A stretch of DNA of 64,000 nucleotides, taken from the NCBI GenBank assembly GCA_028287135.1, contig JAQBQE010000019.1:62001-126000 (forward strand), in the 5' to 3' direction. The position numbers were made by a program, and so were the translations under genes. Shown here piece by piece: positions 25,822 through 38,093 of the stretch (positions within the stretch are counted from its first letter, which is position 1; every line of letters begins with the position of its first letter). Below the pieces are notes generated by a model. That model saw nothing but the letters and a program-made list of their open reading frames with translations, made no database searches and was not told where the DNA came from. The DNA is from Myxococcales bacterium (GTDB lineage: Bacteria; Myxococcota_A; Polyangia; Haliangiales; Haliangiaceae).

Positions 25822-27065
25822 TGACCATGCGCACCCTCGTGGTGTCGACGCTCGCGGTGCTTGGCTGCGGCGGTGGTAGCTCGGCGCCGTCCGTGCCCGC
25901 GTCGTATCGCTTCCTCCCTCCGAGCCCCGAGCTGGTCGTCCGGCTCGATCTCGCACGCGCGCGGACGTGGCCGCAGTTCCCCAAGCTCGCGACCCAGGCG
26001 CTCGCCGGCGTCCAGCGCGTGCTCGACGATGCAAAGACGGCGTGCAACCTCGATCTGGTCGGCGAGGCGAAGACGGTCGTCCTTGCTCGCACGGGTCCGC
26101 TCGTCACCGGCGACACGACGTTGATCGTCGACGGAATCCCTCGCGCGAAGATCGCGTCCTGCCTGTCGACGATCAGCAAGCCCGGTGGCTCGTTGCAGAT
26201 CGTCGTCGACGGTGACGTGTTCCAGGCCGAGATCGGAGCTCGCGCGATCGCGTCGGGCGCCTGGCTGCCGAGCGGCGAGACCGTGCTCGTCATGCGCGCG
26301 GGTCAGGGCGTCGAACCCACCGCGTGGAAGACCGAGGTCACCAAGGGTGCGGTCGCGCTACCCGCGTGGGCGGGCGAGCTCGATGCCAGAGCTCCGATCG
26401 CAGTTCGTGTCGTCGATCCGAGCAAGCGGACGATCCGCGCGAGCGTGACGCTCGCCGATCCTCTCGTGATCAAGGGTGTCGTGGTCGACGCCGACGAGGT
26501 CTCGGCCAAGGATGATGCGACCAAGATGAAGGCGATCGCCGGCTACTTGAGCCAGGCGAATGCGGGGACCGGGCGCGTCGAACAGAAGGGCACGACGATC
26601 CACGCCGACTTCACCGCGGCCGGTCCGCAGATCGATGCATTCCTGACCACCGCCCTGCCCGCCGTGTTCAGCAACACGGCGCTCCCGATCGCAGCTCTCG
26701 CGGCGGGCGGCAGCGCTGCGAGCGATCCGGGTGCGCCGAGCGGAACGACCGACTGCACCGTGCTCGGCCCGGCGGTCGAGGCGTACATCAAGGAAGGTCT
26801 GGCCAAGGCGCCCGAAGCGCAACGCAAGGACATCGAGTCCGCGCTGCCCAAGCTCGTGCCGGCGCTGCAGAGTGCGTTCGTCGATACGTGCAAGGCCGAC
26901 AGCTGGTCGGCCGCGTCGATCGACTGTCACATCAAGAACGCGACCGCGCTGTCGTCGTTCGAGAAGTGCCGGCAGACGCTGACCACCGAGCAGCGCGAGC
27001 ACCTCGACAAGAAGCTCGCGGAGGCGCTCAGCGTCAGCACGCGCGTCGATACTCAGACCCCGTAG
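25821..27065 (+). CDS. lipoprotein of unknown function
   Basis: A 414-residue lipoprotein: MTMRTLVVSTLAVLGC then GGG. The body has SPELVVRLDLARARTWPQF near the N-terminus and repeated alpha/beta stretches. A Cys-rich C-terminus (DTCKADSWSAASIDCHIKNATALSSFEKC) follows. ATG 25821 is favoured since it overlaps the stop of the Cys-free glutaredoxin-like gene. An ATG at 25827 is the alternative. No known family recognised. Coupling suggests a shared task with the Grx-like protein, one in the cytoplasm and one exported. Confidence 0.75.
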   Translation: MTMRTLVVSTLAVLGCGGGSSAPSVPASYRFLPPSPELVVRLDLARARTWPQFPKLATQALAGVQRVLDDAKTACNLDLVGEAKTVVLARTGPLVTGDTTLIVDGIPRAKIASCLSTISKPGGSLQIVVDGDVFQAEIGARAIASGAWLPSGETVLVMRAGQGVEPTAWKTEVTKGAVALPAWAGELDARAPIAVRVVDPSKRTIRASVTLADPLVIKGVVVDADEVSAKDDATKMKAIAGYLSQANAGTGRVEQKGTTIHADFTAAGPQIDAFLTTALPAVFSNTALPIAALAAGGSAASDPGAPSGTTDCTVLGPAVEAYIKEGLAKAPEAQRKDIESALPKLVPALQSAFVDTCKADSWSAASIDCHIKNATALSSFEKCRQTLTTEQREHLDKKLAEALSVSTRVDTQTP

Positions 27066-27182
27066 CTCTGCAGGACCTGCAGGAGTGACGCACCCGCGCC
27101 ACACTCCTCACCGGTCACGACACGCACGAACGCGGACTTGCGCCACCGGCCGCAGGATCTCGGTTTGCACCGGAGTGCCGCG

Positions 27183-28076
27183 ATGCGTCTGGCGTTGATC
27201 CTCGCGGCGGTACTCGCGTTTACACCGGGCTGCGGTGTCGACTGCTTCGACGACGGTCCGCTCGAGCAGCGGTACAACGAGGGCCGCGCGAGCGCGACCA
27301 AGGCGAACGAGCTCGCGGTTTGCGAGGGCTACGCGCACGGCCTGGCGCTGACCCGCGCCGACGGCGAACGCGAGGGCACTGCGGACGGCTACGACGCCGG
27401 GTTCAACAGCGGCTACGACAGCGCGAACGGGTACGACGCCGGCTACTCCGCCGCGTACGCCGAGGGTTCCCGCGACGGCGCGAGCGACACCACCGCCTGC
27501 AGCGCCGGCGCCGCGGACGGCACGAGCGATGGCACCGCGGACGGAAGCCATGATGGCTATGACGTCGGCTACTCCGCGGGCTGGGGCGAAGGCCATGCCG
27601 ACGGCGTCGCCGAGGCGGAGGGCTGGTGCGAGGCGAACACCGTCGCGCTGACCACGAGCACTCCCGCTCCCGCGGACGAGGTGCCCGAGCCGGCCCCCGC
27701 GACCGACAGCGAGGAGCTGCGGGTCTGCTACGCGCGGGGCTACGAGGAGCTCGAGGATCCGACCGCGTATCCGCGCGGCCTGGCCGATGGCAAGCGCGAC
27801 AACCCCGACTACCAGGCCGGTTATCGTGCGACCTACTCGATCGCGTTCCGTCGTGGCGAGGAGGCCGGGATCACCGCCGGCTTCGAGGACGGCTGGGCCG
27901 CCGGCTACGCGACCGGTTATGGCATTGGTTACGCGGCGATCTACGACGATTGCTATCGCGACCCGTACGCCACCGCGTACGACGCCGGGTACGCCTCGAG
28001 CTGGGAGAGCGGCTGGGCCACGGGGTGGAGCGAGGGCTGGGGCGAGGGCTATGACTCGGTGGTCTGCACCGAGTGA
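27183..28076 (+). CDS. GY-repeat (Asp-Gly-Tyr-x-x-Gly) lipoprotein
   Basis: A 297-residue lipoprotein (MRLALILAAVLAFTPGC). The mature part is dominated by short repeats of the form D-G/A-Gly-Tyr-x-x-Gly/Ala (GYDAGFNSGYDS, GYDAGYSAAYAEG, GYDVGYSAGWGEGH, GYATGYGIGYAAIY, GYASSWESGWATGW), rich in Gly, Tyr, Asp and Trp. They occur in two blocks split by a Pro/Thr linker (about 150-170). Such Gly-Tyr zippers occur in some surface and stress proteins. Length and composition exclude a standard enzyme. GGAG at 27171 supports ATG 27183. Confidence 0.75.
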   Translation: MRLALILAAVLAFTPGCGVDCFDDGPLEQRYNEGRASATKANELAVCEGYAHGLALTRADGEREGTADGYDAGFNSGYDSANGYDAGYSAAYAEGSRDGASDTTACSAGAADGTSDGTADGSHDGYDVGYSAGWGEGHADGVAEAEGWCEANTVALTTSTPAPADEVPEPAPATDSEELRVCYARGYEELEDPTAYPRGLADGKRDNPDYQAGYRATYSIAFRRGEEAGITAGFEDGWAAGYATGYGIGYAAIYDDCYRDPYATAYDAGYASSWESGWATGWSEGWGEGYDSVVCTE

Positions 28077-28137
28077 ATTCGGGGAAGATCTGCGCGGGCT
28101 TGGCGTATTATCGGGGCGTCGTACCCAGGAGTATTTC

Positions 28138-28521
28138 ATGGCCGCCCGTCAGCCCCAGCAAGAGCACAAGCCCACCACGACCACGGCGACCGAGACGCCG
28201 TCCTCGACCTCGTCCTCGACGTCGACCCAGTTCTCCAGTCGGGGAGCGATTCCGCCGGTAGCGCAAGAGGCCGGCAGCCAGTTGCCGGGGTTCAGCGCTT
28301 CGCAGCAGGCGTTCGGTCAGCACGACATCTCTGCCGTGCAGGCCCAGGCCCACACGGGTGGACCCGCTGCCATCGGAGCACAGGCGTACGCGACCGGCAC
28401 CCCGATCCACCTCGGCGGCGAGCTCGAGGGTGGTGAGAGCGAGGGTGATGAGATGCTCGGCCACGAAGCCAGTCACGTGGTCCAGCAGAAGCAGGGCCGC
28501 GTCAAAGGTCCGCAGATCTGA
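28138..28521 (+). CDS. mini DUF4157 (eCIS core) protein
   Basis: A 127-residue protein. After a Thr/Ser/Gln-rich tail-like N-terminus (residues 1-40), the C-terminal 60 residues match the DUF4157/eCIS core domain: ATGTPIHLGG, DEMLGHEASHVVQQKQGRV, with the HExxH metal motif (HEASH). In contractile-injection loci this domain marks toxin-like cargo. Here it stands alone without a toxin domain, and no injection-system gene is visible in the window. ATG 28138 has AGGAG upstream. Inference: remnant or orphan effector leader, or a small metalloprotease-like protein. Confidence 0.75.
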   Translation: MAARQPQQEHKPTTTTATETPSSTSSSTSTQFSSRGAIPPVAQEAGSQLPGFSASQQAFGQHDISAVQAQAHTGGPAAIGAQAYATGTPIHLGGELEGGESEGDEMLGHEASHVVQQKQGRVKGPQI

Positions 28522-28533
28522 TACGACGGTGAC

Positions 28534-29988
28534 GTGGAGGCCGAGGAGCTCGAGGTTCCCGGCGCCGCGTTCGAGCGCACGAAGCGACGCGTTGGGCTGT
28601 TCGCCGGTCCTGTTGTCGCTGTAGCGCTCGCGCTCCTCGCTCGCGATGGAGCATCGCCCGCGCTCGTGGGACTGCTCGTGCTGTGCGTGGTGTGGTGGTT
28701 GACCGAAGCGTTGCCGATGGCCGTCGTCGCGCTGCTCGCGGCGGTGGGTGCGGTGCTCACCGGCATCGCGACGCCGAAGCAGGCGTTCGGCGCGTTCGGG
28801 ACGCCGCTCCTGTTCTTGTTCGTCGGCTCGTTCTTCATCGCCGAGGCGATGCGCAGGCACGGACTCGGCGTCCGGATCGGACGCGCGATGGTGCGGCGAG
28901 CCCGCGGCCGGCTGTCACTGCTGATCCTGATCGGGATGACCGCGTTCGTGCAGTCGATGTTCATGTCGAACGCGGCGACGACGGCGATCCTCCTGCCGAT
29001 CGCGATCTCGGTCGCGCCGGTCGATCACCTGCGGGACCGGTTCGGCGGTGCGCTCGTGCTCGCGGTCGCGTGGGGCGCGTCGGTCGGTGGGCTCGGCACC
29101 CCGGTCGGGACGCCGCCGAACCTGATCGGGATCGCGGAGCTCGAGAAGCGCGGGCTCGGGCTTGGCTTCGTCGAGTGGATGGCGATCGGTGTCCCGATGG
29201 GCACGCTGATGATGCTCGGGCTGTTCGTCGTGCTCGCGGTGTTCTTCAAGATCCGTCGCGGCCAGCCGCTCGCGCAACCGCTCGGCGAGGTCTCGGGTCC
29301 GTGGAACCGCGGCGAGCGCGCGGTCGTGATCGCGGCCGCGATCGCGCTGACCGGCTGGCTGACGCCGACGCTGCTGACCTTGGTCGCCCCCGGCAGCGCG
29401 GCAGAGCACTGGGCCGACGTTCACCTGACCGAGGAGATCGTCGCGCTGATCGCGGGGTGCTCCCTGTTCGTGATTCCCGGTGCGCGGGCCGGCGAGCCGC
29501 CGCGTCCCGCGCTGCTCTGGTCCGAGGCAACCCGGATCGAGTGGGGCGTGATCCTGCTGTTCGGCGGCGGCATCCTGCTCGGCGATCTCGCGCGCTCGAC
29601 CGGGCTCGCCGTCGAGTGGGGACATGCCTTCGTCGATGCGACCGGCGCATCGTCGACGTGGGCGATCGCCGCGCTCGTCACCGCGGTCGCGATCGTGCTC
29701 TCGGAGATGACCAGCAACACCGCGACCGCGACGCTGATGGCGCCGCTCGCCGGCAGCCTGGCCGAGGCCGCCGGCGCTGCACCGATCCCGGCGATCCTCG
29801 GAGCCACGATGGGCGCATCGTTCGGATTCATGATGCCGATCTCGACCGCGCCCAATGCGCTGGCGTTCTCGACCGGCCGGATCTCGATCACCGAGATGGT
29901 GCGCGCCGGCATCGTGTTCGATGTCATTGGCTTCGCTCTGATCCTTGCGGCACTGCGGATCATGTGCCCACTTCTCGGGTGGGCATGA
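28534..29988 (+). CDS. DASS (SLC13) family anion:sodium symporter
   Basis: A 484-residue membrane protein with about 12 hydrophobic segments. The two inverted-repeat signature loops are visible: SNAATTAILLP in the first half and SNTATATLMAP plus MPISTAPNA in the second. These bind Na+ and the carboxylate substrate in VcINDY-type transporters. It probably moves succinate, citrate or sulfate-like anions into the cell. GTG 28534 is the start. The last codons overlap the next gene (ATGA), so translation of the JmjC-like protein is coupled. Confidence 0.88.
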   Translation: MEAEELEVPGAAFERTKRRVGLFAGPVVAVALALLARDGASPALVGLLVLCVVWWLTEALPMAVVALLAAVGAVLTGIATPKQAFGAFGTPLLFLFVGSFFIAEAMRRHGLGVRIGRAMVRRARGRLSLLILIGMTAFVQSMFMSNAATTAILLPIAISVAPVDHLRDRFGGALVLAVAWGASVGGLGTPVGTPPNLIGIAELEKRGLGLGFVEWMAIGVPMGTLMMLGLFVVLAVFFKIRRGQPLAQPLGEVSGPWNRGERAVVIAAAIALTGWLTPTLLTLVAPGSAAEHWADVHLTEEIVALIAGCSLFVIPGARAGEPPRPALLWSEATRIEWGVILLFGGGILLGDLARSTGLAVEWGHAFVDATGASSTWAIAALVTAVAIVLSEMTSNTATATLMAPLAGSLAEAAGAAPIPAILGATMGASFGFMMPISTAPNALAFSTGRISITEMVRAGIVFDVIGFALILAALRIMCPLLGWA

Positions 29989-30863
29989 CACCTGGCCTCG
30001 ACGCCCTGCTCCACCCGCGCACGCGGGGAGAGCTCCTCGCGTGCTATCGCGCGAGCGAGCCGTTCGTCGTGCATGGCGCCACCGAGGCGCTCGCAGCGCT
30101 CGGCGAGATCCCGATCCTCGAGTCGCTGGACGCGCTGCTGCGCTCGTGGCCCTACCAGGTCCAGGTCCACCTGCCGGAGGTCGCCGATGAAGCGAGCGCG
30201 ATCTCGGCGACGCCCCAGGACGCGCGCAAGCTGTTCGCCACCGGCATGGGCCTGCTGTTCGACGAGGTCCACACGATCTCGCCGATCCTCGCGCACTGGC
30301 TCGAAGCGATCCGCAAGGATCTCGGACTGTCCGCGCTCACCCAGGGCCGCTGCCTCGTCTACGCGACGCCGGACGGCAAGGGCACCGCGGCTCACTTCGA
30401 CCAGAACGTGAACTTCGTCCTCCAGCTCCACGGCACCAAGACCTGGTGGCTCGCTACGAACACCCACGTCGAGAATCCGCTGACCCGGTACACGATCGGG
30501 CAGCCGATCGACCCCGAGCTGCGGAGCTACGCGGAACCGCTGCCCGCGGAGATGCCAGCCGACCGCCGCTCGATCGTCCTCACGCCCGGCTCGCTGCTGT
30601 TCGTGCCGCGCGGCTTCTGGCACTCGACCGAGGCCGCCGGTGATGCGCTGTCGCTCAACTTCACGTACAGCGCACCGGCATGGCTCGACCTCGTGACCGC
30701 CGCGTTGCGCGGTCGACTCGCACAGTCCGCCGCCTGGCGCGCGACGGCGCTGCCCGCAGCAAAGGACCAGCTCGAGGCGCTGCTCCGCGAGCTTGTCGAC
30801 GAGGTGCCGCACTGGGCGGCGTCTGACATCCTCGCGGTCACCGAGAGTCCCGACGAGGACTGA
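29985..30863 (+). CDS. JmjC/cupin 2-oxoglutarate-type oxygenase (RoxA-like)
   Basis: A 292-residue protein resembling ribosomal-oxygenase (YcfD) and JmjC-type enzymes. HFDQNVNFVLQLHGTKTWWLA carries the H-x-D iron ligands, and PRGFWHSTEA supplies the distal His. An N-terminal helical part (1-80) precedes the double-stranded beta-helix, and a C-terminal winged-like helix region follows. Expected to hydroxylate a protein side chain using Fe(II) and 2-oxoglutarate. The ATG is inside the stop of the DASS gene (ATGA). Confidence 0.78.
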   Translation: MTPGLDALLHPRTRGELLACYRASEPFVVHGATEALAALGEIPILESLDALLRSWPYQVQVHLPEVADEASAISATPQDARKLFATGMGLLFDEVHTISPILAHWLEAIRKDLGLSALTQGRCLVYATPDGKGTAAHFDQNVNFVLQLHGTKTWWLATNTHVENPLTRYTIGQPIDPELRSYAEPLPAEMPADRRSIVLTPGSLLFVPRGFWHSTEAAGDALSLNFTYSAPAWLDLVTAALRGRLAQSAAWRATALPAAKDQLEALLRELVDEVPHWAASDILAVTESPDED

Positions 30864-30872
30864 GCCCGGGGC

Positions 30873-32198
<1,326 letters not shown>

Positions 32199-32324
32199 CG
32201 ATACCTCCGGTACAGGAAGCGCAGACTACACGAGCGATCGCCGAAACACCCTCAGCGGGCCATGCTTCGCGCGTGAGCCATGCCGGTCGATGACGTCCGG
32301 GGCACACGCTCGAGGCGCAGCTCG

Positions 32325-32543
32325 TTAACGAGTGCGCGCGTTGGCCTTGGCGCGGCCGCGCTGGATCTTGGCCTTGGCCTTGCTGACGCCCGCCTTGACA
32401 CGAGAGGAGGTGCGCTCGCCGACACCCTGCGCCTCGCCCTTGGCCTGACCGGCCTTGCCCTGCGCGGTGCGCATCTTGTCGCCGGTGAGGCGGCCCTCGA
32501 CCTCCTTCGCCTTGCCCTTGATCTTCGTCATGATCGAACCCAT
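32325..32543 (-). CDS. CsbD-like stress protein
   Basis: A 72-residue basic protein beginning MGSIMTKIKGKAKEVEGRLTG, the CsbD family hallmark (IKGKAKEVEG), then repeated short Lys/Ala/Gly-rich helices (KAGQAKGEAQGVGERT). CsbD-like proteins are induced by general stress in many bacteria, and their mechanism is unknown. AAGGAG lies just upstream of ATG 32543. Length is normal for the family (60-75 residues). Confidence 0.88.
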   Translation of the reverse strand: MGSIMTKIKGKAKEVEGRLTGDKMRTAQGKAGQAKGEAQGVGERTSSRVKAGVSKAKAKIQRGRAKANARTR

Positions 32544-32839
32544 CGCGATCTCCTTATCCGCGCGTACGTGACGCGCTGTAGTTGTGTTCCCCCTCACTGC
32601 ATCGTGCGTGCCGAGCTCGACGCGGAGCGCCATGACGGACAGAGACTCGAGGTCGATCTCGACGACAGACCGCCGTTTTCCGACGAGGAATCTCCCGGCG
32701 CATCGTCGTTGCGCAGGAGCCACGTCCAGCAAGCGAGCTCTCGACGACGACGCGGTTTCGCGTGGCACGAGCGCTCAGCGCGAGAACGGCGTCCCGCGAA
32801 CGCACTACGTGTGCGACGCGCGTGTGACAAGATCAGGTC

Positions 32840-33844
32840 GTGTCGCAAATGGCTCGCGAAGCGGCGGAGGCTGCCGCCGGTGCACGGCGCCAGATCGACG
32901 TGTGTGGCGAGCGGTTCGAGCAGCTCGCACACCGTTTGCGCGCGTCGCCACCGACGGTGATCGTGACGTGTGCTCGCGGCAGCTCGGATCACGCGGCGAC
33001 CTACGGCAAGTACCTGCTCGAGACCACGGTCGGCCGTGTCGTCGCCTCGGTCGGACCGAGCATCGCCTCGACCTACCGGCGAATCCCCGTGCTCGAGGGA
33101 GCGCTGTTCATCGCCGTGTCGCAGAGCGGGCGCAGCCCGGACCTGCTCGCCCTGACCGCGGCTGCGCGCGCAGGAGGCGCGCTGGTGGTCGGCATGGTCA
33201 ACGACGACACATCACCGCTCGCGGCCCGGTGCGACCTCGTGCTGCCGCTGTGCGCCGGCGAGGAGCGAGCCGTCGCTGCGACGAAGTCGTTCCTGCTGAC
33301 CGGCATCGCGTTTCTCCAGCTCGCGGCCGCGTGGACGAACGATGCCGAGCTCCGTGCAGCCGTCGAGGCATCGCCCGCCGCGCTGGCCGCCGCCGCTGCG
33401 CTCGACTGGAGCTCCGCACTTTCCGGGCTCGCCACCGCCTCCAGCCTGTACGTGATCGGCCGCGGCGTCGGGCTCGGCGCGGCCTACGAGATCGCCCTCA
33501 AGCTCAAGGAGACCTGTCGGCTGCACGCCGAGGCGTTCAGCGCTGCGGAGGTCCTGCACGGCCCGGTCGCGCTCGTCGGGCCCGGCTTCCCGGTGCTCGC
33601 GCTCGCACAGGACGACGAGACCCTGGTCGGCACGCGCGACGCAATCGCGCAGCTCGCGCAGCTTGGCGCCACGGTGCGCTCGACGCTCGATGGCTCGTTG
33701 CCGACGGTCCCCGGGATTCCCGCGGTGCTCGCACCGCTGTGTCAGGTCCAGAGCTTCGACCTCGCTGTTCCCCAGCTCGCTGCCGCCCGCGGGCTCGACC
33801 CCGACGCCCCGCCTCACCTGCGCAAGGTCACCGAGACCGTGTGA
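32840..33844 (+). CDS. SIS-domain aldose-ketose isomerase (NagB-II type)
   Basis: A 334-residue protein with two SIS domains, like the isomerase half of GlmS without the glutamine-hydrolysing half: CARGSSDHAATYGKYLLE, AVSQSGRSPD, YVIGRGVGLGAAYEIALKLKETC, and the C-terminal DPDAPPHLRKVTETV. This layout is that of NagB-II glucosamine-6-phosphate deaminases or sugar-phosphate isomerases. GTG 32840 start. Probably works on GlcN6P in amino-sugar use. Confidence 0.83.
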   Translation: MSQMAREAAEAAAGARRQIDVCGERFEQLAHRLRASPPTVIVTCARGSSDHAATYGKYLLETTVGRVVASVGPSIASTYRRIPVLEGALFIAVSQSGRSPDLLALTAAARAGGALVVGMVNDDTSPLAARCDLVLPLCAGEERAVAATKSFLLTGIAFLQLAAAWTNDAELRAAVEASPAALAAAAALDWSSALSGLATASSLYVIGRGVGLGAAYEIALKLKETCRLHAEAFSAAEVLHGPVALVGPGFPVLALAQDDETLVGTRDAIAQLAQLGATVRSTLDGSLPTVPGIPAVLAPLCQVQSFDLAVPQLAAARGLDPDAPPHLRKVTETV

Positions 33845-34990
33845 CTACGGCGCCTGCTTCGCCTTGCGCATGATGATCAGGTGGCCGCGGAACTTCCGGT
33901 CGGGATACCCGAACCGGAACCCGAGCGGCCGCTTCGGTTGTTCGGCGTAGAGCGCTCGCCACTGCGGCGCGACCTCGGTGCCGGCCTTCATGTTGGGGCG
34001 CTCGAACTCGCCGTGGGTCTCGTACTCGAAGCCGGCGGCCGTGCCGGTCTTCGGGGGTAGCCCGGTGGTGTCGGAGACCATCCACACGACGTTCGCGACG
34101 ATGTACTTCCGCATCGACGAGAAGGTGTCGAACGACAGCAGGTAGCTCGCCGCCTTGGTCATCGCGGCGACCTTGCCCTTGCTGGCCAGGTGGGCGAGCA
34201 CGCCGGGGTCGCTGGCGATGTGCTTGTCGTCGAGGTTGGCCATGATGTGGCGATACGTCTGCTCGCGCGTCGAGCCCAGCTTGCGGAACGTGAGCTCGAT
34301 GTTCGCGAGCTCGCGATTGCGCTTGCCGGTGTCCTTGATCGCGTCGATCCGCGTCAGATCCGCGTCGGTCAGGTAGCGCAGGCTACCGTCGGTGGTGACC
34401 TGGAAGTAGCGCAGCCTGACGGGCTCGTAGCCGTGCATCGTCAACGCGGACAGTCCGAAGATGAGCTGGGTCGGCAGCTGGCCGCCTCGCATCGCGCTGA
34501 TCATGTTCATCGTCACCGAGAAGTTCGCGCGATACAGCGAGCTCAGCTCGGTGGCGACGGTCGCGAGCGAGGACTGGAGCTGCTTGCTCGATAGCCGCGA
34601 CCACGCGCGCGGATCGCCAGCAGGCTCGAGCGACAGCGTGGTGATCTCGTCGGCGTCGGGATACACGGCGAGCGCCGTCGATAGATCGCCGCCAGCGAAC
34701 GGGTAGACGACGCGCTTCGGGATCCCGGCGGGCACGTTGGCAGCAAAGAACGCGCGAGCGCGCGTCAGCCAGCTCTTCTTGTAGTCGTCCTGCGCTGCTC
34801 GCACCTTCTTGCAGTGCGCGGCGACGATCGAGGCCTTGAGCTGCGCCGGCACCGGACCCTCGGCGCACGCGCCGACGACGAGGAGCGCCTTCGCGTCTGC
34901 AATGAAGTCATGAGCGGGCGCGTCCGCATGCGCGCCGCGCACGAGCACGCAGAGGCCCACAGCGATCCCGATGAGGTGTAACCGGCGCAT
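33845..34990 (-). CDS. secreted protein of unknown function
   Basis: A 381-residue protein with a Sec signal (MRRLHLIGIAVGLCVLVRGAHA). The mature body has KKVVYP-like FAGGDLSTALAVYPDADEITTLSLEPAGD (a Rossmann-like stretch), an ELSSLYRANFSVTMNMISAM helix and a C-terminal FGYPDRKFRGHLIIM. The combination recalls an S-adenosylmethionine-like or nucleotide-binding half but no family is certain. It abuts the SIS gene end to end (1-bp gap) and is divergent from the lipoprotein at 35098. Confidence 0.7.
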   Translation of the reverse strand: MRRLHLIGIAVGLCVLVRGAHADAPAHDFIADAKALLVVGACAEGPVPAQLKASIVAAHCKKVRAAQDDYKKSWLTRARAFFAANVPAGIPKRVVYPFAGGDLSTALAVYPDADEITTLSLEPAGDPRAWSRLSSKQLQSSLATVATELSSLYRANFSVTMNMISAMRGGQLPTQLIFGLSALTMHGYEPVRLRYFQVTTDGSLRYLTDADLTRIDAIKDTGKRNRELANIELTFRKLGSTREQTYRHIMANLDDKHIASDPGVLAHLASKGKVAAMTKAASYLLSFDTFSSMRKYIVANVVWMVSDTTGLPPKTGTAAGFEYETHGEFERPNMKAGTEVAPQWRALYAEQPKRPLGFRFGYPDRKFRGHLIIMRKAKQAP

Positions 34991-35097
34991 CGGCAGAATC
35001 TGCCACACGCGGCTGCCGGCGTGCGGACCGGCGCATGTGCGTTTCGCCTCGGAGAGATACCGGCACGGACCTGGCACCTCCGGTCGAGCAGGCCTCG

Positions 35098-35817
35098 ATG
35101 CTCCTTCGATCTCGCACCAATGCCGCCACCGTCACGCTGATCGCGAGCGTTGTGGCTACAGCGTGCAGCGGGGCGGCAACCCGGGACCCGCACGGGCCGC
35201 GGTCGATCCCGATCACGGAGGTCGCGGCGTCCAGCGAGCGCTCGATCGCACGGACTCCCGCGGTGCTCCCCATGGAGAGGATCAGCGCCGCCCCCGCGAT
35301 CGCGGCGGAGCCGCTGCCCGGGCAACCGCTCCTGATGATCGGCCGCACGGCCGATCCGAACCGGGTGGCGCCGCGGGGCGCGACCGATCGCGTGCGCAGC
35401 ATCGCCGAGCGCACGCTCGAGCGAGCAGGCTTTCCGACCGAGCCGCTACCCACGTCGGACGAGGGATCGCAGCCCGCTCGCGCCGAGGCGGCGGCCGCAC
35501 CCGCCGCGACGGGCCAGCTGCTCCGCGCCTTCGTCGTGTCGTCGACGGTGCAGCAGCTCGACATCACCCGCCAGGGCCCCCAGACGACGATCGCGTGCAG
35601 CGTGACCCTGATGATCGCGCCGTGGTCGGCCGAGGATCAGCGCGAGCGCTGGGAGCCAGAGACCACCGCCGCGGCCACCGGGTCGGCACGCGCCACGGTC
35701 AGTGGATCTCGCGCGCAGCTCGAGATCGGCGTGAGCGACTGTCTGGAGGGTGCGGTCGAGGCAGCCGCGACGCGTGAGGTGATTCCGTTCCTTCGCCGCG
35801 TCGCGATCCGAGACTGA
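35098..35817 (+). CDS. lipoprotein of unknown function
   Basis: A 239-residue lipoprotein: MLLRSRTNAATVTLIASVVATAC then SG. The middle (residues 60-150) is Pro/Ala-rich and low complexity. The C-terminal 90 residues form a beta-rich globular domain (AFVVSSTVQQLDITRQG, TTIACSVTLMIAPW, LEIGVSDCLEGAVEAAATREV) with two Cys that may pair. No family recognised. Divergent from the secreted protein at 34990, with 107 bp between the starts. Confidence 0.65.
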   Translation: MLLRSRTNAATVTLIASVVATACSGAATRDPHGPRSIPITEVAASSERSIARTPAVLPMERISAAPAIAAEPLPGQPLLMIGRTADPNRVAPRGATDRVRSIAERTLERAGFPTEPLPTSDEGSQPARAEAAAAPAATGQLLRAFVVSSTVQQLDITRQGPQTTIACSVTLMIAPWSAEDQRERWEPETTAAATGSARATVSGSRAQLEIGVSDCLEGAVEAAATREVIPFLRRVAIRD

Positions 35818-36065
35818 TCCCTAGGACATTTCGGGTGTGCATCGCAGCCGTCGGGCGGGGATGCGGGAGACTGACGATCGGGTGCAGATCTTTTTTGAGT
35901 TAACTCTGGACTCAGATCTGTAATCTCGATTGCTGATCTCGCGTTTTGAATCCGCGTCTACCGACGAGGATTCGCTCTACGAAATGCTGGTACGAGATAA
36001 CCCGTTGACGAGGTGGGATAAAACCGACAATGACAGAACCGCGCAGGGGCCTTACATGAGCGCCC
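35818..36065. other. AT-richer intergenic region upstream of the CBM enzyme
   Basis: 248 bp without a gene. It is clearly AT-richer than its surroundings and holds CAGATCT at 35885, TTTTTT at 35890 and the palindrome CAGATCTG at 35913-35920, so it is the probable promoter and control region of the secreted enzyme that follows. No specific regulator site was identified. Confidence 0.4.
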
Positions 36066-38093
<2,028 letters not shown>

